From a virus: a stretch of 43,555 nt of DNA. The DNA lies in IMG/VR virus record IMGVR_UViG_3300023174_000291, positions 1 to 43,555 of that record; one strand, given 5' to 3'. Position 1 is the stretch's first letter. Each line of letters begins with the position of its first letter. The position numbers were made by a program, and so were the translations under genes. Below are positions 12,950 through 22,301 of the stretch, one piece after another. The notes beneath the pieces were generated by a model. The model saw only the letters and a program-made list of their open reading frames with translations, made no database searches and was not told the DNA's origin.

Positions 12950-13583
12950 CAACTGTGACACTTGGAGCCTCCGCAACTGTTATAGCAACGCGTGATTGAG
13001 CCTCCTTGAACGCCAGTCTTAATGTTTCAAGAATGGACGGTTCAATTGCGTCTTTGTGAACTGTTATGTATTGACCAATCTGAGCCAATGAATCTATGTC
13101 CTTGGCTTCAGCGATTGCTTTTGATACCGCTTTGGTATCAACCACAACTTTTTCTGACCTCTCATAACTATGACTATCAGGGTCGGCATCATCTGTTGGT
13201 AAACAAAGCGACTGAAGCAGGGCTGTACGAAAAGCAACTGACATAGCCTTGGTTGTTGCTTTATCTCCAGCATCCATGGCTTCAGCAACTACCGTCGCTT
13301 TAATGGCATCTCCCAATGGACCAACAAATGTGTAAGTAACTTTCACTTTCACATGACCCATGACGGTTCTGTTTTTTCCAATCTCAACTGATTGATATTC
13401 GTAATCTTCAACTGAAGGCACGACAACTACGCCATATTTTTGCAGTTGTGGGGATACCGCGTTTACTACGGAATCAATGCCGCGGAAGTTAAATCCTTGA
13501 GCCGCATTTCTGTCTGATTTTGATATAGCCCCAACTGCTTTCATAATTTCATTAAGGGATTGAACTATTGTTTTTGTCTCCAT
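12942..13583 (-). CDS. erf: ERF-family single-strand annealing protein
   Basis: A 213-residue recombinase of the ERF superfamily. The N-terminal 140 residues show the signature: LNEIMKAVGAISKSDRN, FNFRGIDSVVNAVSPQLQKYGVVVVPSV, a beta region VMGHVKVKVTYTFVGP, then VVAEAMDAGDKATTKAMSVAF and ALLQSLCLPTDDADPDSH. It pairs complementary single strands during recombination-dependent replication. The C-terminal third is a less conserved helical tail. It lies directly downstream of the Gam-like gene, a pairing typical of phage recombination systems. GAGAGAG precedes the ATG. Confidence 0.9.
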   Translation of the reverse strand: METKTIVQSLNEIMKAVGAISKSDRNAAQGFNFRGIDSVVNAVSPQLQKYGVVVVPSVEDYEYQSVEIGKNRTVMGHVKVKVTYTFVGPLGDAIKATVVAEAMDAGDKATTKAMSVAFRTALLQSLCLPTDDADPDSHSYERSEKVVVDTKAVSKAIAEAKDIDSLAQIGQYITVHKDAIEPSILETLRLAFKEAQSRVAITVAEAPSVTVDA

Positions 13584-13595
13584 TGTCTGCTCTCT

Positions 13596-14123
13596 CTACT
13601 CGGTAACGAATGAAACTTTAGTTTCGGCAGGTAAAACTTTTACTGCGGGGATAATTTCACCTTGGGTTGATATTACTTGATTATCTTCAGTAATCAACTC
13701 ATTGAGTGTTTTTTTATCAATCTCGGTTTTGATTCGAAGCAAGGCTGGGTCATTGACCTTTGCCCATTCGATAAACCCGTCCTCAGATTCGAACTCAATC
13801 TTTGGGCGACCCGCGGTTGTTTTGACCGTGCCGTGGGGTAAAACTAGGGATTTACGACCATTGGAGCGCTCTGTGAGGGCGTATGGCGTTAAGACTGCCT
13901 CAAAGTACAGGGCATCCTTGTCAAGGCTTGTATTGACCGCTGAGAGCCATTCTGTAACTCGGATAATTTCTTTGTCAAAGATGGCTTTGTTGATTGATTG
14001 TTGTTTACGAATCTTTGAAAGTTTACGAATCGCCCAGTCTGCCTTTTGGTCGTCATCAACACAAAAGCCTTCTACTACGGGTGATTCTTCAACTTCAAAT
14101 TCGTCGATTTGTTGCTGTGTCAT
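13596..14123 (-). CDS. Mu Gam-like host-nuclease inhibitor
   Basis: First gene of the leftward early operon. The 175 residues fit Gam-type DNA-end binding proteins: ADWAIRKLSKIRKQQ, a helix with EIIRVTEWLSAVN, then a beta part with FEAVLTPYAL, RKSLVLPHGTVKTT, FIEWAKVNDPALLRIKTEIDKKTLNELI and a closing IPAVKVLP. Gam proteins coat linear DNA ends and block RecBCD/AddAB-type nucleases, which suits its place before ERF. GAGGAGGAAG precedes the ATG and a good promoter lies about 25 bases further up. Confidence 0.85.
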   Translation of the reverse strand: MTQQQIDEFEVEESPVVEGFCVDDDQKADWAIRKLSKIRKQQSINKAIFDKEIIRVTEWLSAVNTSLDKDALYFEAVLTPYALTERSNGRKSLVLPHGTVKTTAGRPKIEFESEDGFIEWAKVNDPALLRIKTEIDKKTLNELITEDNQVISTQGEIIPAVKVLPAETKVSFVTE

Positions 14124-14148
14124 TCTTCCTCCTCTTATTAAAACAGAG

Positions 14149-14176
14149 GATATAACACCCTAGTTAGTTATGTCAA
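14149..14176 (-). promoter_or_regulatory. Early leftward promoter with inverted CCCTAGTT element
   Basis: On the - strand TTGACA (14176-14171), a 16-base spacer and TATATC (14154-14149), with TG one base before the -10. This is the best -35/-10 pair in the window and faces the Gam-ERF operon. The spacer contains AACTAGGGT, the inverse of the decamer found at the rightward promoters, so the same factor may bind both. Confidence 0.75.
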
Positions 14177-14186
14177 ATCTGACTTG

Positions 14187-14384
14187 CTAATCTTTCTCGG
14201 CAATCAATTTGAACAGGTCATCCACCCTAATTTCAAGTCTTGAAATGGAGTCTTTTATCGAACTGCCTCCATTTGGGCGAAGTTCATTAAGATAGTGCTT
14301 GACCATCCAACGCATACTTCCAGCAAAAGCCGTAATAATGGCTATAACGGCAACTGCCATGGTCAAATAATCTTTGAATTCCAT
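14187..14384 (-). CDS. Holin-like small membrane protein, 65 aa
   Basis: The start at 14384 has GGAAG upstream and directly follows the endolysin gene. One transmembrane segment (YLTMAVAVIAIITAFAGSM) near residues 5-24 is followed by a basic, then amphipathic coiled segment (SISRLEIRVDDLFKLIAEKD). This fits small phage lysis proteins of the class with one helix and a coiled tail. As a putative holin already precedes the endolysin, this may be a second holin, an antiholin or a spanin-like accessory. Confidence 0.7.
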   Translation of the reverse strand: MEFKDYLTMAVAVIAIITAFAGSMRWMVKHYLNELRPNGGSSIKDSISRLEIRVDDLFKLIAEKD

Positions 14385-14385
14385 T

Positions 14386-14862
14386 TTACTTCCAAGCGGG
14401 GCGAGCAACGCCCATGATTAGGGAGTACGGGCGCTTTTTAAGAAAAACCCCATCTCCGTTGGATTGGCTTCCTTTTGAATCTCCGCTGGTGTTTCCTTCA
14501 TAGACATAAAGAACACCCTTGCCATCGTTCCCTTTGACAATTCCTACATGGTCTGGCTGAGCATCGTCATCAAACTGAAAGAAAACAATGTCTCCCGCTT
14601 GAGCCTTTCCGACTGGAACTACTTGACCTTTTTTAGAAAACCATTTCAAACCAGCATCGCAACTAGCAAAGCCTTTTTTGGTAGAAGCCGCCACTAAATC
14701 AGCGTGTCCTGCGTCGGCAAAACATTTTGAAACGAACATAGCGCACCATGGCTGGTGATTCATTCCGTACCAAGCACCAAAAATTGTGTCGTTATTGACA
14801 CCTTCGGTGTATTTATCCTCAGCGTGTTTCTTGGCAATCGCCAAGACCTCTGGGGCTGGCAT
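14386..14862 (-). CDS. Endolysin with CHAP domain
   Basis: A 158-residue peptidoglycan amidase/endopeptidase. CHAP catalytic elements are all visible: Cys40 in QPWCAMFVSKCFADAG, His105 in DHVGIVKG, and the acidic/Asn partner in YEGNTSGD at 121-128. AQAGDIVFFQ is the usual strand before the His. No separate cell-wall-binding domain and no signal peptide are present, so release depends on a holin. The ATG overlaps the holin stop (TAATG). The short single-domain form suits a thin-walled aquatic actinobacterium, which is an inference. Confidence 0.9.
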   Translation of the reverse strand: MPAPEVLAIAKKHAEDKYTEGVNNDTIFGAWYGMNHQPWCAMFVSKCFADAGHADLVAASTKKGFASCDAGLKWFSKKGQVVPVGKAQAGDIVFFQFDDDAQPDHVGIVKGNDGKGVLYVYEGNTSGDSKGSQSNGDGVFLKKRPYSLIMGVARPAWK

Positions 14863-15143
14863 TATGCCTTCTTGGTGGGTTTTTTAAGAGTTGTTTTTTT
14901 GGTCAGTTTTCTCATTGCTTCTTCAGCAACAACATCTGCGACCTTGCCAAAAGCGGGGTCTTGCTTATTGATGTATCGAAGTGCCACGGGGAGAACAGAT
15001 GCAATACCAGCGGCTAAAATCCCTTTGGCACTATCGCCATCTAAATTAAATAAATCTCCGCCTGTCGCCATAAATGCCGTTACCATTGAGGCAAGGAATG
15101 AGCGTCCGTATGAAGCGAGCATTGCTTTTTGTACTTTTGTCAT
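14862..15143 (-). CDS. Putative holin, 93 aa
   Basis: The start at 15143 is fixed by AGGAG seven bases upstream; the frame continues upstream into the previous gene without a ribosome site. The protein has two hydrophobic stretches, about 10-26 (YGRSFLASMVTAFMA) and 39-55 (GILAAGIASVLPVALRY), and a strongly basic end (KLTKKTTLKKPTKK). Two helices plus a basic tail directly before the endolysin are typical of actinophage holins, which form membrane lesions at a set time. Confidence 0.8.
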   Translation of the reverse strand: MTKVQKAMLASYGRSFLASMVTAFMATGGDLFNLDGDSAKGILAAGIASVLPVALRYINKQDPAFGKVADVVAEEAMRKLTKKTTLKKPTKKA

Positions 15144-15175
15144 TTTTTCTCCTAAGTGGGTAGGTAAATAATAGC

Positions 15176-15415
15176 CTATGCCTGTTGGCTTCCAATTACT
15201 ACAAGGTCTGAGCCATTTACAAGAATCCAAACAATGTCATTTGCAACTGGGGTTAAACTTTTTAGATATTTAACTGACGGCAAAGTATTTGTGTCCCCAG
15301 CAATTTGTATATCCACGCTTGCTGGACTCGCATTAACGGTAATAACTTTTGCTTGCCGCAATCTTAATCCAGAAGAAGGCTCTTTAATTTGTTTTACTAA
15401 ATAACTTAAATCCAT
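15176..15415 (-). CDS. Small tail/baseplate-associated protein, 79 aa
   Basis: Start ATG at 15415 overlaps the stop of the DUF5047 gene (TGATG), with GAGGAG upstream. The 79 residues form beta strands (AKVITVNASPASVDIQIAG, DIVWILVNGSDLVVIGSQ), like an OB-fold tail-tip component. Small OB proteins after the hub protein are common at siphovirus tail tips. Function inferred from position. Confidence 0.65.
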   Translation of the reverse strand: MDLSYLVKQIKEPSSGLRLRQAKVITVNASPASVDIQIAGDTNTLPSVKYLKSLTPVANDIVWILVNGSDLVVIGSQQA

Positions 15416-16533
15416 CAAAATCTCCTCAATCTGCCAATGGCGTTCATTGTGGAAGTCGCCGCCAAAGGAATAGTGATTGAATCTAGCATTAAAACGGAAT
15501 CAATCCCAGACGGACTCCGAACTATTTTTACAAGGTCAAAAACATCGTGAGCAGGATTAACAATTGCATCCCAAGTAATTTTTTCTGATGCCCCAACTAC
15601 TTTTCTCAACTCAGCAATCGCGGCGGTTTTGGCTTCTCCAACGGTTAGGATGTTTGGGGAGGATTTGAAAAGGGGAACAATTCCATAGGTATAGATATAA
15701 GTAGGTGAACTCGGGTTATTGTCAAAGGCTGTACCAAGAACGCCAATAGATAAATTAGTGCCTTCTCCCGTATACACGACATAATTATATGTTTCATCGC
15801 TTGATAAATTACGGCTGAGTTGAGTAATCACGGATTCGGCGTTATCTTCATAAGTCACAAGCGGGTTTCCCACATCTGGGTCTGGAATCAAACGCATACG
15901 GGCAACACCTACTTCGTCAAAATACAAATCCATACCAGCGGACTCAGCAATTTTTAGTGCTTCTTTCCAAGGGTCAGAAGATTGGTCCAAAGTTGGATAG
16001 GTTAATTTTACTGTTTGGTTGGTGGCAGGAAATTGTGTTTTAACTGCTGGGTATCTATTGGTCAAAATGTTTTTAATTGCCGTTTCTTTTGCAACTCCAT
16101 CAGAGATATAAAAATCATGGGTTGTAAATTTTGCCCTTGCTATACGCAAACTTCTATCAGAACCCGCAACTGCGATTTTAATTCCCTGTGGGGTGTCTGT
16201 GACATCCACGCTCGTAATAATAAATACTCCCAATGGAACAAGTTCTTCCGTGCCGTCTGCAAAGACAACCCCACGGTAAATTCTAATTTCTCGGTTGTAT
16301 GGGAGCAAGATAGCCGAAAGATTGTTGTTTGGGATTAGTGTTCCATCGGAATCAATGAACTCAAGGGAGCATTGACGGCGAATGGAACGCCGCGAATCAA
16401 TAGTAACTTCTCCGCTAATAGGCGAGGCTGTGCTAATAATGGTGCCGTTTGCTACATCGTAAATCTCAACTTTTATTTTACTAACATGAGATTTACGAAC
16501 GGAGGCTAAAAAATCTTCCGAGACTGGATACAT
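15415..16533 (-). CDS. Minor tail protein (DUF5047-like, tail hub)
   Basis: A 372-residue protein whose start, MYPVSEDFLASVRKSHVSKIKVEIYD, and blocks such as SGEVTIDSRRSIRRQCSLEFID, LLPYNREIRIYRG and VPLGVFIITSVDVTDTPQG fit DUF5047, found in actinobacteriophage tail operons after the tape measure. It probably forms the tail-tip hub (gpI/gp27-like beta domains). The C-terminal part, EKITWDAIVNPAHDVFDLVKIVR, is the usual end. The ATG lies at the stop of the preceding gene. Confidence 0.8.
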   Translation of the reverse strand: MYPVSEDFLASVRKSHVSKIKVEIYDVANGTIISTASPISGEVTIDSRRSIRRQCSLEFIDSDGTLIPNNNLSAILLPYNREIRIYRGVVFADGTEELVPLGVFIITSVDVTDTPQGIKIAVAGSDRSLRIARAKFTTHDFYISDGVAKETAIKNILTNRYPAVKTQFPATNQTVKLTYPTLDQSSDPWKEALKIAESAGMDLYFDEVGVARMRLIPDPDVGNPLVTYEDNAESVITQLSRNLSSDETYNYVVYTGEGTNLSIGVLGTAFDNNPSSPTYIYTYGIVPLFKSSPNILTVGEAKTAAIAELRKVVGASEKITWDAIVNPAHDVFDLVKIVRSPSGIDSVLMLDSITIPLAATSTMNAIGRLRRF

Positions 16534-16961
16534 TATGGAGCGCCAACCTCAAAGTAATTTACTTTAGCGTCTCTTATCAAACTCCCGATTGGACCTGATT
16601 CCACCCAAGTTCTGTCTACAAATCTTACATATTTAGCACGACCCAATGGGTCTTGAACATATAAAATACCCTGATAGATAAGGACGGGATACAGGGCATC
16701 CCATTCCGTTTCACCTTGAGTGGTGAACTGATAACTTCCATCCACGCCATAAATGCTAGAAGCCACAACCACAGTTTTAGATGCACCCAATGGCTTGAAC
16801 ACGCCATAAGATTCAACGATTGATGAATTTAAGGGTTGTTGAACTCGCAACGAAGTTACGCGAATTGAAGGCGATTCTGGCGCAGTAAATGACCAGATAC
16901 CTGTTGCCGCAATTTGAATTGGTTCGGTAGTTGTATATCCCGAGGAGCGTGTGTCAGCCAT
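16533..16961 (-). CDS. Minor tail protein, 142 aa
   Basis: A beta-rich 142-residue protein between two tail genes, overlapping both by one base. It has SSGYTTTEPIQIAATGIWSFTAPESPSIR, then strands with VVVASSIYGVDGSYQF and QGILYVQDPLGRAKYVRFVDR. No enzymatic motif is present. Position after the FnIII-type tail protein and before the hub suggests a baseplate or tail-tip component. Family not recognised. Confidence 0.65.
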   Translation of the reverse strand: MADTRSSGYTTTEPIQIAATGIWSFTAPESPSIRVTSLRVQQPLNSSIVESYGVFKPLGASKTVVVASSIYGVDGSYQFTTQGETEWDALYPVLIYQGILYVQDPLGRAKYVRFVDRTWVESGPIGSLIRDAKVNYFEVGAP

Positions 16962-18529
16962 TAAATAACCGCCTTTGCTTTAGCACGATATAAAACTGTT
17001 GTATCTACTGGCAACTCATAATCATCAACTGTGCCAATTTGAGCCGTTGAAGCGGTAACTGGGCTATTGCGGATTGCTGTGTAAGTGGTTCCTCCATCGT
17101 CAGAACGCTCAACATCAAAAGTAAATGTTCCAAAACCTCCGCTGGTAAAGGTGGGGCTATCTCCAGCATGAAAAGCAATCTTGTCAATGTAATGAACTTC
17201 AGAAGCAACTGGTGTTACAACTTTAATAAAAACTTGAGCCTTTGTTGCCGTGACAGGGGCGGTGGCGGTTACTACGGCGGCAGTCCAAACACTAGCCGAA
17301 TCTGTAACGGCAGTTCCATAAGATGTAGAAATTGTTGTATTAGAACTGGTTAAAAAACGAATTCCAACGGCGCACGAACGAGCAGTCACGGCGCTTTTGA
17401 ACTCAGCCGTAGCCGAAAACTTGCGAGAGGCTGTAACGGCAAACGCTGTACCGCTTGTGGTCGAGGCAGTCATATCCCCAGTTGCCGTTGCCGTTAAAGA
17501 TAATGATTTACTTCCAGAGGAATACTGAGCGCCGCTTTGAGCAATGGCACAGTTTGTAACAGCATCCCACCCAGTTGTATTTGTCTCTAAAGATGCTTGG
17601 TTAGCCGATAGCACATTGGTTCTTCCAAAAATTGTAACCGTCACGGCTCCAGTCGTGGAATTGTACGAAGCGGAAAGCGTTGGCTCGGCTGGCGCATCAA
17701 TACTCAATGCGAACTGAGAATAAGCCCAATCGCTGAAATAGTTTTCGGCTCCAGCAATTGAAGCAACCCGCACATAAGCCCGATAGGTGGTGTTGTTTGC
17801 AAGACTTACATCTAAAGTTTGACCATTGTTTGATGATGTAATAACACCAGTTTCAACGGTAGCCGTAGAGGTATCCGCGCTAAAGCCTGTTGCTAAATAA
17901 GTTGCCGAGTCAAAGATTTTAATTTCATAGGCTGTTTGGTCATCACCATCTGCATCTGCGTATGTCCAGTTCACAGCAACAAAAGATGTATCGGTTATTG
18001 TTCCCGAAGGCGCGGTTACAGTCACCGTTGGTTGATTTGTGACAGTTACATCTATGTATAACTCGTATAGTGATGCTCTATCGCCCGATGCCGCTCCCCC
18101 ATCTGTAAATTTGACCACTAAATTATCTATGTGGGTTTGTGTCCAAGCGGTTCCATCTGGGGCAGTTGTCAGATTTAAGGCTGTATCAACTGTGGTAAGG
18201 CTAAGCGTATTTTGATAAACAACGGGAACTGAATAACTTACCCCTCTACCGTTTCTATCTGTAATAGTTCCAAGGCTTAATTGAACATATCCGTTTGTTC
18301 CAATTGCTAACCTTGCCCGCACATTCACGGATATAACTTTGGTAGTGGCGCTAATTGTCGTAGTTCCGAACTCAGCATAATAACTTGCGGGAACCGTGGC
18401 ACTTGAGCGCTTTATGTATGTTGAATCGCTGTCATCCGAGAGTGCGGCGTGAACTGTTGCAGAGCCACCGTTAATAGTAAAAGAAGAGGCGTAGTCCCAG
18501 TTAGCATTAGGGCGTAATACCGTAGCCAT
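16961..18529 (-). CDS. Minor tail protein with Ig/fibronectin-like and carbohydrate-binding-like domains
   Basis: A 522-residue structural protein directly downstream of the tape measure. The first 150 residues form a beta domain (WDYASSFTINGGSATVHAAL). A fibronectin-III-like region follows at about 168-280 (TVTAPSGTITDTSFVAVNW, NTTYRAYVRVAS). A jelly-roll-like segment at about 300-460 has LETNTTGWDAVTNCAIAQSG and SSGSKSLSLTAT, resembling carbohydrate-binding modules, and the end is another FnIII-like piece (FDVERSDDGGTTYTAI). It is probably a distal-tail or adhesion component that contacts cell-surface glycans. Very Thr/Ala/Ser-rich composition is usual for such genes. Confidence 0.78.
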   Translation of the reverse strand: MATVLRPNANWDYASSFTINGGSATVHAALSDDSDSTYIKRSSATVPASYYAEFGTTTISATTKVISVNVRARLAIGTNGYVQLSLGTITDRNGRGVSYSVPVVYQNTLSLTTVDTALNLTTAPDGTAWTQTHIDNLVVKFTDGGAASGDRASLYELYIDVTVTNQPTVTVTAPSGTITDTSFVAVNWTYADADGDDQTAYEIKIFDSATYLATGFSADTSTATVETGVITSSNNGQTLDVSLANNTTYRAYVRVASIAGAENYFSDWAYSQFALSIDAPAEPTLSASYNSTTGAVTVTIFGRTNVLSANQASLETNTTGWDAVTNCAIAQSGAQYSSGSKSLSLTATATGDMTASTTSGTAFAVTASRKFSATAEFKSAVTARSCAVGIRFLTSSNTTISTSYGTAVTDSASVWTAAVVTATAPVTATKAQVFIKVVTPVASEVHYIDKIAFHAGDSPTFTSGGFGTFTFDVERSDDGGTTYTAIRNSPVTASTAQIGTVDDYELPVDTTVLYRAKAKAVI

Positions 18530-21500
18530 TATTTAGCCGCCAATTCTTTAGCAAGAACTTGGAACTGTGCGTCAATTGCTTTTGTGATTGCATCAACTTG
18601 GTCTTGACCAGTTAAACCTGCAACATTGATTGCAACCTTGAAGGCACCTTCTTGGATTAACACATTCTTACCTTGGGATTGCATTAGTTGGGCATCGGTT
18701 GTTCCTGCTAACTGATTGATACTTGCGTACTTATCTTTTGCGTTAGCAATTAAATCGCTATACGCCGCATCTGCCCCGAATTGACCGATTGCCGCACCTG
18801 TAAAAGAAATAGCCTTTTGAAGTGCGTTGATTTGTTGAATATTTTCAGCCGCATTGCCACCAAGAATAGATGCCGCTAATTGAGCGCCCTTGATTGGACC
18901 CTCTTCAATAATTGATTTCAATGCTCCAGCGTCAAGACCGTAAGCCTGAAGTTGAGCAATTTGTGTGGCGAACTGCTGGCTTTTATCCAGACGCATACGC
19001 ATATTTTCAATAAGAGATTTAGCCTGTGGGATGAATCCATCGGGCAACTCAACGCCCTTTAGACCAGCAAATCCAATGATTGTGTCTTTAAGGCTATCCG
19101 CAAAGTCTTTTGCCGCTTGCTGAAGGTCGTCTAAGACTCCCTTGATTGCATCAATTCCCTGTTGCAAAGCGCCTCTAATTGCTTTCATTCTATCTACGCT
19201 GGATACCGCGTCCTCAACTGCTTTATTATCAAATTTACTTGGGTCAAATATGGATTTAATAAATTTTTCCATATCGCCCGTAACATCGCCAAAACCAAGA
19301 CCAGTCTTGAGTCCGCTAAACATATCGCCAAGACCATCAGTTATTTTTCCTAAAACATCTCCAGAAGTAAATGACTCAATGGATGTAGCAAGACCTAGTA
19401 GAAAATTACCAGCCTTGATAGCCGCGTCGGAGGCTTTACTAACAATGAACTCACCAACATTGACATCTTTCATTTGTTCCATTTTGTCAATCACGGCGCC
19501 TAAACCATCAGAGGCTAATTTTGCTCCAGCCACCAAAGTATCAACGATTGCCGCCCCAAAATTGATTTGTTCTGCATCTTTAATTTTATCAATCAATCCA
19601 CCAACAAAAGTTGAAGCAGTTTTGGCTCCAGCAATCAAACCTGACATAACAATTGCGCCGTTATCCTTAGCCGCAAAATCTACAACGGTTTGTGAGAAAC
19701 CAAGCATTTTATTAGCGATTGTGCTTAAAGCACCCGAAACTCCGCTTGAATAATTTCCCCATGATTTTGAACTGTCAATGAGGGATTGCGAAACACCCGT
19801 AATGGCATCAACTGATTTTTGAGCAGGGTCGCTTGTCCCAGTAAATACATTAGATATTACTCCACCTAATTTACGAAGTGCATCTGTGGCAAAATCAGTT
19901 GCCGCGGACATGCCACTAAATGCAAGATTTACTAGAGCGGAAACACCAGGAAGTTTCATTAAAAGACCGAGGAAGTTTGTTACCCACCCTTTAACCGTCG
20001 CCAGAGACTCTTTAAGAAAGTCAGCAATGTTTCCAGCAATTTTACCAAGTCCGCCAAGAATAGATTTTCCCAACCAAAAGAAAGCGTAAATAATTCCACC
20101 AACAATATCTTTTGCTACTTCTAAGAAAGTCTCAAAGAAATGAATTACTGTGGCAATTCCTTTAATTATATTAGCCAAAGACACAATAATGCTAGTAACT
20201 GCATAAGCAACAATCCTCATAATTACATTAAATACGGTTTCTACAATTTTTCTCAGGGTTTCGTGACCTTCAAATAAACTTACAAAAGCATCTAAAACAT
20301 TTTTAATCACGGTTAAAACAGTTTTATAGAATAACAAATAGGCTTTAATAATAAAATTGATAACCGTTTCAATTATTTTTCCAAGGATTCCTTGGTTCTC
20401 CATCAAGGAAATAAAGGCGTCAATAACAAATTTAATCATTTTTACAATACCAATAAATACTGTTAAAACGGCGCTATAAACAAACTGAAATACCGTCGCT
20501 ACAACTTTACCAAAAGCGTTGTGAGTATCAATCAAATTACCAAATGCCAAAAGAGTATAACCAAAAGCCCGTAAAACAAAGGCTATAACTTTTCCAACTA
20601 TTTTAGCAACTGTATTAAATGCCGTTGTCACTACATTTCTAAATGTTTCGCTGTTTTGCCACGCTAAAACAAAAGCCGCAATAAGCAGGACTGTTCCAGC
20701 GACAACAGCGCCAATCATGGCGGCGGGACCAGCCAAGGTTGCCTCAAGAGCCAACATAGAGGCGGCAAGACCATTTGTAGAAGCAATCGTGGCTAACTCG
20801 GTGCCAGACATGAGAGCCATTGCAACTTCCATTAAGGCTGAAGTTCCTGCAATTGCGCTCTGAATTAAAGGCAACATAATAATTGCGGCTTTGTATGCAA
20901 GGAATCCAGCGGCAACTGCAAAAACAACAACAGCAAGACCCTTCATTATTCCGACATGTGTTGTGACTAGATTGGTAACTATTCTAATTAAAGATGCTAT
21001 TCCGTTGAGCGCTTTAGCAAACAAAGCAACTGCGTATCCAGCGACAGTAGCAATAACCCCGCCTAATTTAGCAAGCAGAGACAAAAGAGGTTTAAGTGCA
21101 ATTGCAATATTGCCAAAGGCATTTCTTACTTGAGTAGATGTTAAAGCCATTGCTACAAATGCAGTTACAACAACTCCAATAGGTCCGCCAAGCCCTCTAA
21201 GAAGAGAACCTAAAATTGGAACTTGTGTAAAAATTTTTCCTCCCGCAAATGCGGATAATCCCGCTACCAACGCCGCTATGGGTGGTAACAAGAATTCAAT
21301 CTTGCCAGCAAGTTCAGTAATGGTTTTACCACCTTTACCTAACTTATCGGTAAACCCTCCAACTATTTCGTTTCCTTGCAACATGCCGTCAAAAAATGCT
21401 TTTAACTTGTCCATAATGTTTACAAGCGGAGTAGTAAGTTTTACTAATACCATTTGAACTGCCTTGATAACATTCTTGAAGGCTTCGCTACCATAAATTG

Positions 21501-22299
21501 CGGCAATAAATGATTTTTGTAGATGATAACCAGAGTAAATAAGAGGACCAAAAGCCTTGACCAACACTCCGCCAACGGCAACCTGTAATTCATTGTTCAA
21601 ACGGGCAAAAGAACGCAAAAGTTTTCCAGGCGCCCTCATGGCTTCAGCGTATGTTCCAGCAACCTTGGCACCTTCAGCAATAGCGCCATTGGCAACTGCC
21701 TGTTGTTTTTCCTGATAAGTAAGAGCGCTTGCCGCTTTACCAATCGTGCGTCCGTATTCCTGATACATCTGTCCAGCAGATTTTTGAATACCAACTGTTT
21801 TTAGAATTTCACTTCGTCCAGTAATAACAGCCGTCGTCAAACGGTTCAAAGTCTCCGTTGAGTTCTCTCCTGCAATAACAGCAAGGTCTTGGGCTACGGT
21901 TGCTAATTGAGTGGCATAAGCCAAATCAAGATTATTTTGTGCAAACTTTAATGTGGTTTTTTGAGCAATTTCCATCTCAATACCAGTTGCGCGAACAGCC
22001 ATGGCTGTTTCATTTAACTTGTCGTATCCCAGACCCGTTGATTTACCAACGGCGTTCATTGCGTAATCCAACTCGTCTACGCGAGCCGCCGCCATAAATG
22101 CTTTAGTTCCAAAAGCAATAAGACCTGTTGCAAACCCAGCCGCCGCTATTCCAGCGCCAACCATACCTGCTTGGAATTTAGATGTTTGGGCAATCATGCC
22201 ATTCATCGCTGAACTGGCTTGAGCCATTCCTTTTGTAAACTGAGCCGTGTCAGCGGTGAGGCGAGCGCGGACTTCCATGGTTGCGTTACCTTCAGCCAT
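18529..22299 (-). CDS. Tail tape measure protein
   Basis: At 1256 residues this is the longest gene. The N-terminal 240 residues carry the typical tape-measure start (ADTAQFTKGMAQASSAMNGM, KAFMAAARVDELDYAMNAVG, LNETAMAVRATGIEMEIAQK). The middle, about 330-780, holds many hydrophobic segments thought to insert in the host membrane during DNA entry. The C-terminal part has long helices and an AKELAAK end. Using the rule of about 0.15 nm per residue, the tail would be near 190 nm. No peptidase motif is obvious. AAGAGG precedes the ATG, and the start is two bases after the frameshifted chaperone stop. Confidence 0.93.
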   Translation of the reverse strand: MAEGNATMEVRARLTADTAQFTKGMAQASSAMNGMIAQTSKFQAGMVGAGIAAAGFATGLIAFGTKAFMAAARVDELDYAMNAVGKSTGLGYDKLNETAMAVRATGIEMEIAQKTTLKFAQNNLDLAYATQLATVAQDLAVIAGENSTETLNRLTTAVITGRSEILKTVGIQKSAGQMYQEYGRTIGKAASALTYQEKQQAVANGAIAEGAKVAGTYAEAMRAPGKLLRSFARLNNELQVAVGGVLVKAFGPLIYSGYHLQKSFIAAIYGSEAFKNVIKAVQMVLVKLTTPLVNIMDKLKAFFDGMLQGNEIVGGFTDKLGKGGKTITELAGKIEFLLPPIAALVAGLSAFAGGKIFTQVPILGSLLRGLGGPIGVVVTAFVAMALTSTQVRNAFGNIAIALKPLLSLLAKLGGVIATVAGYAVALFAKALNGIASLIRIVTNLVTTHVGIMKGLAVVVFAVAAGFLAYKAAIIMLPLIQSAIAGTSALMEVAMALMSGTELATIASTNGLAASMLALEATLAGPAAMIGAVVAGTVLLIAAFVLAWQNSETFRNVVTTAFNTVAKIVGKVIAFVLRAFGYTLLAFGNLIDTHNAFGKVVATVFQFVYSAVLTVFIGIVKMIKFVIDAFISLMENQGILGKIIETVINFIIKAYLLFYKTVLTVIKNVLDAFVSLFEGHETLRKIVETVFNVIMRIVAYAVTSIIVSLANIIKGIATVIHFFETFLEVAKDIVGGIIYAFFWLGKSILGGLGKIAGNIADFLKESLATVKGWVTNFLGLLMKLPGVSALVNLAFSGMSAATDFATDALRKLGGVISNVFTGTSDPAQKSVDAITGVSQSLIDSSKSWGNYSSGVSGALSTIANKMLGFSQTVVDFAAKDNGAIVMSGLIAGAKTASTFVGGLIDKIKDAEQINFGAAIVDTLVAGAKLASDGLGAVIDKMEQMKDVNVGEFIVSKASDAAIKAGNFLLGLATSIESFTSGDVLGKITDGLGDMFSGLKTGLGFGDVTGDMEKFIKSIFDPSKFDNKAVEDAVSSVDRMKAIRGALQQGIDAIKGVLDDLQQAAKDFADSLKDTIIGFAGLKGVELPDGFIPQAKSLIENMRMRLDKSQQFATQIAQLQAYGLDAGALKSIIEEGPIKGAQLAASILGGNAAENIQQINALQKAISFTGAAIGQFGADAAYSDLIANAKDKYASINQLAGTTDAQLMQSQGKNVLIQEGAFKVAINVAGLTGQDQVDAITKAIDAQFQVLAKELAAK

Positions 22300-22301
22300 G
22301 G

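Noticed and set aside
19142-19753. 203-codon + strand frame opposite the tape measure gene
   Set aside because: Antisense shadow of a long low-complexity gene; Ser/Pro-rich translation and no ribosome site or domain.
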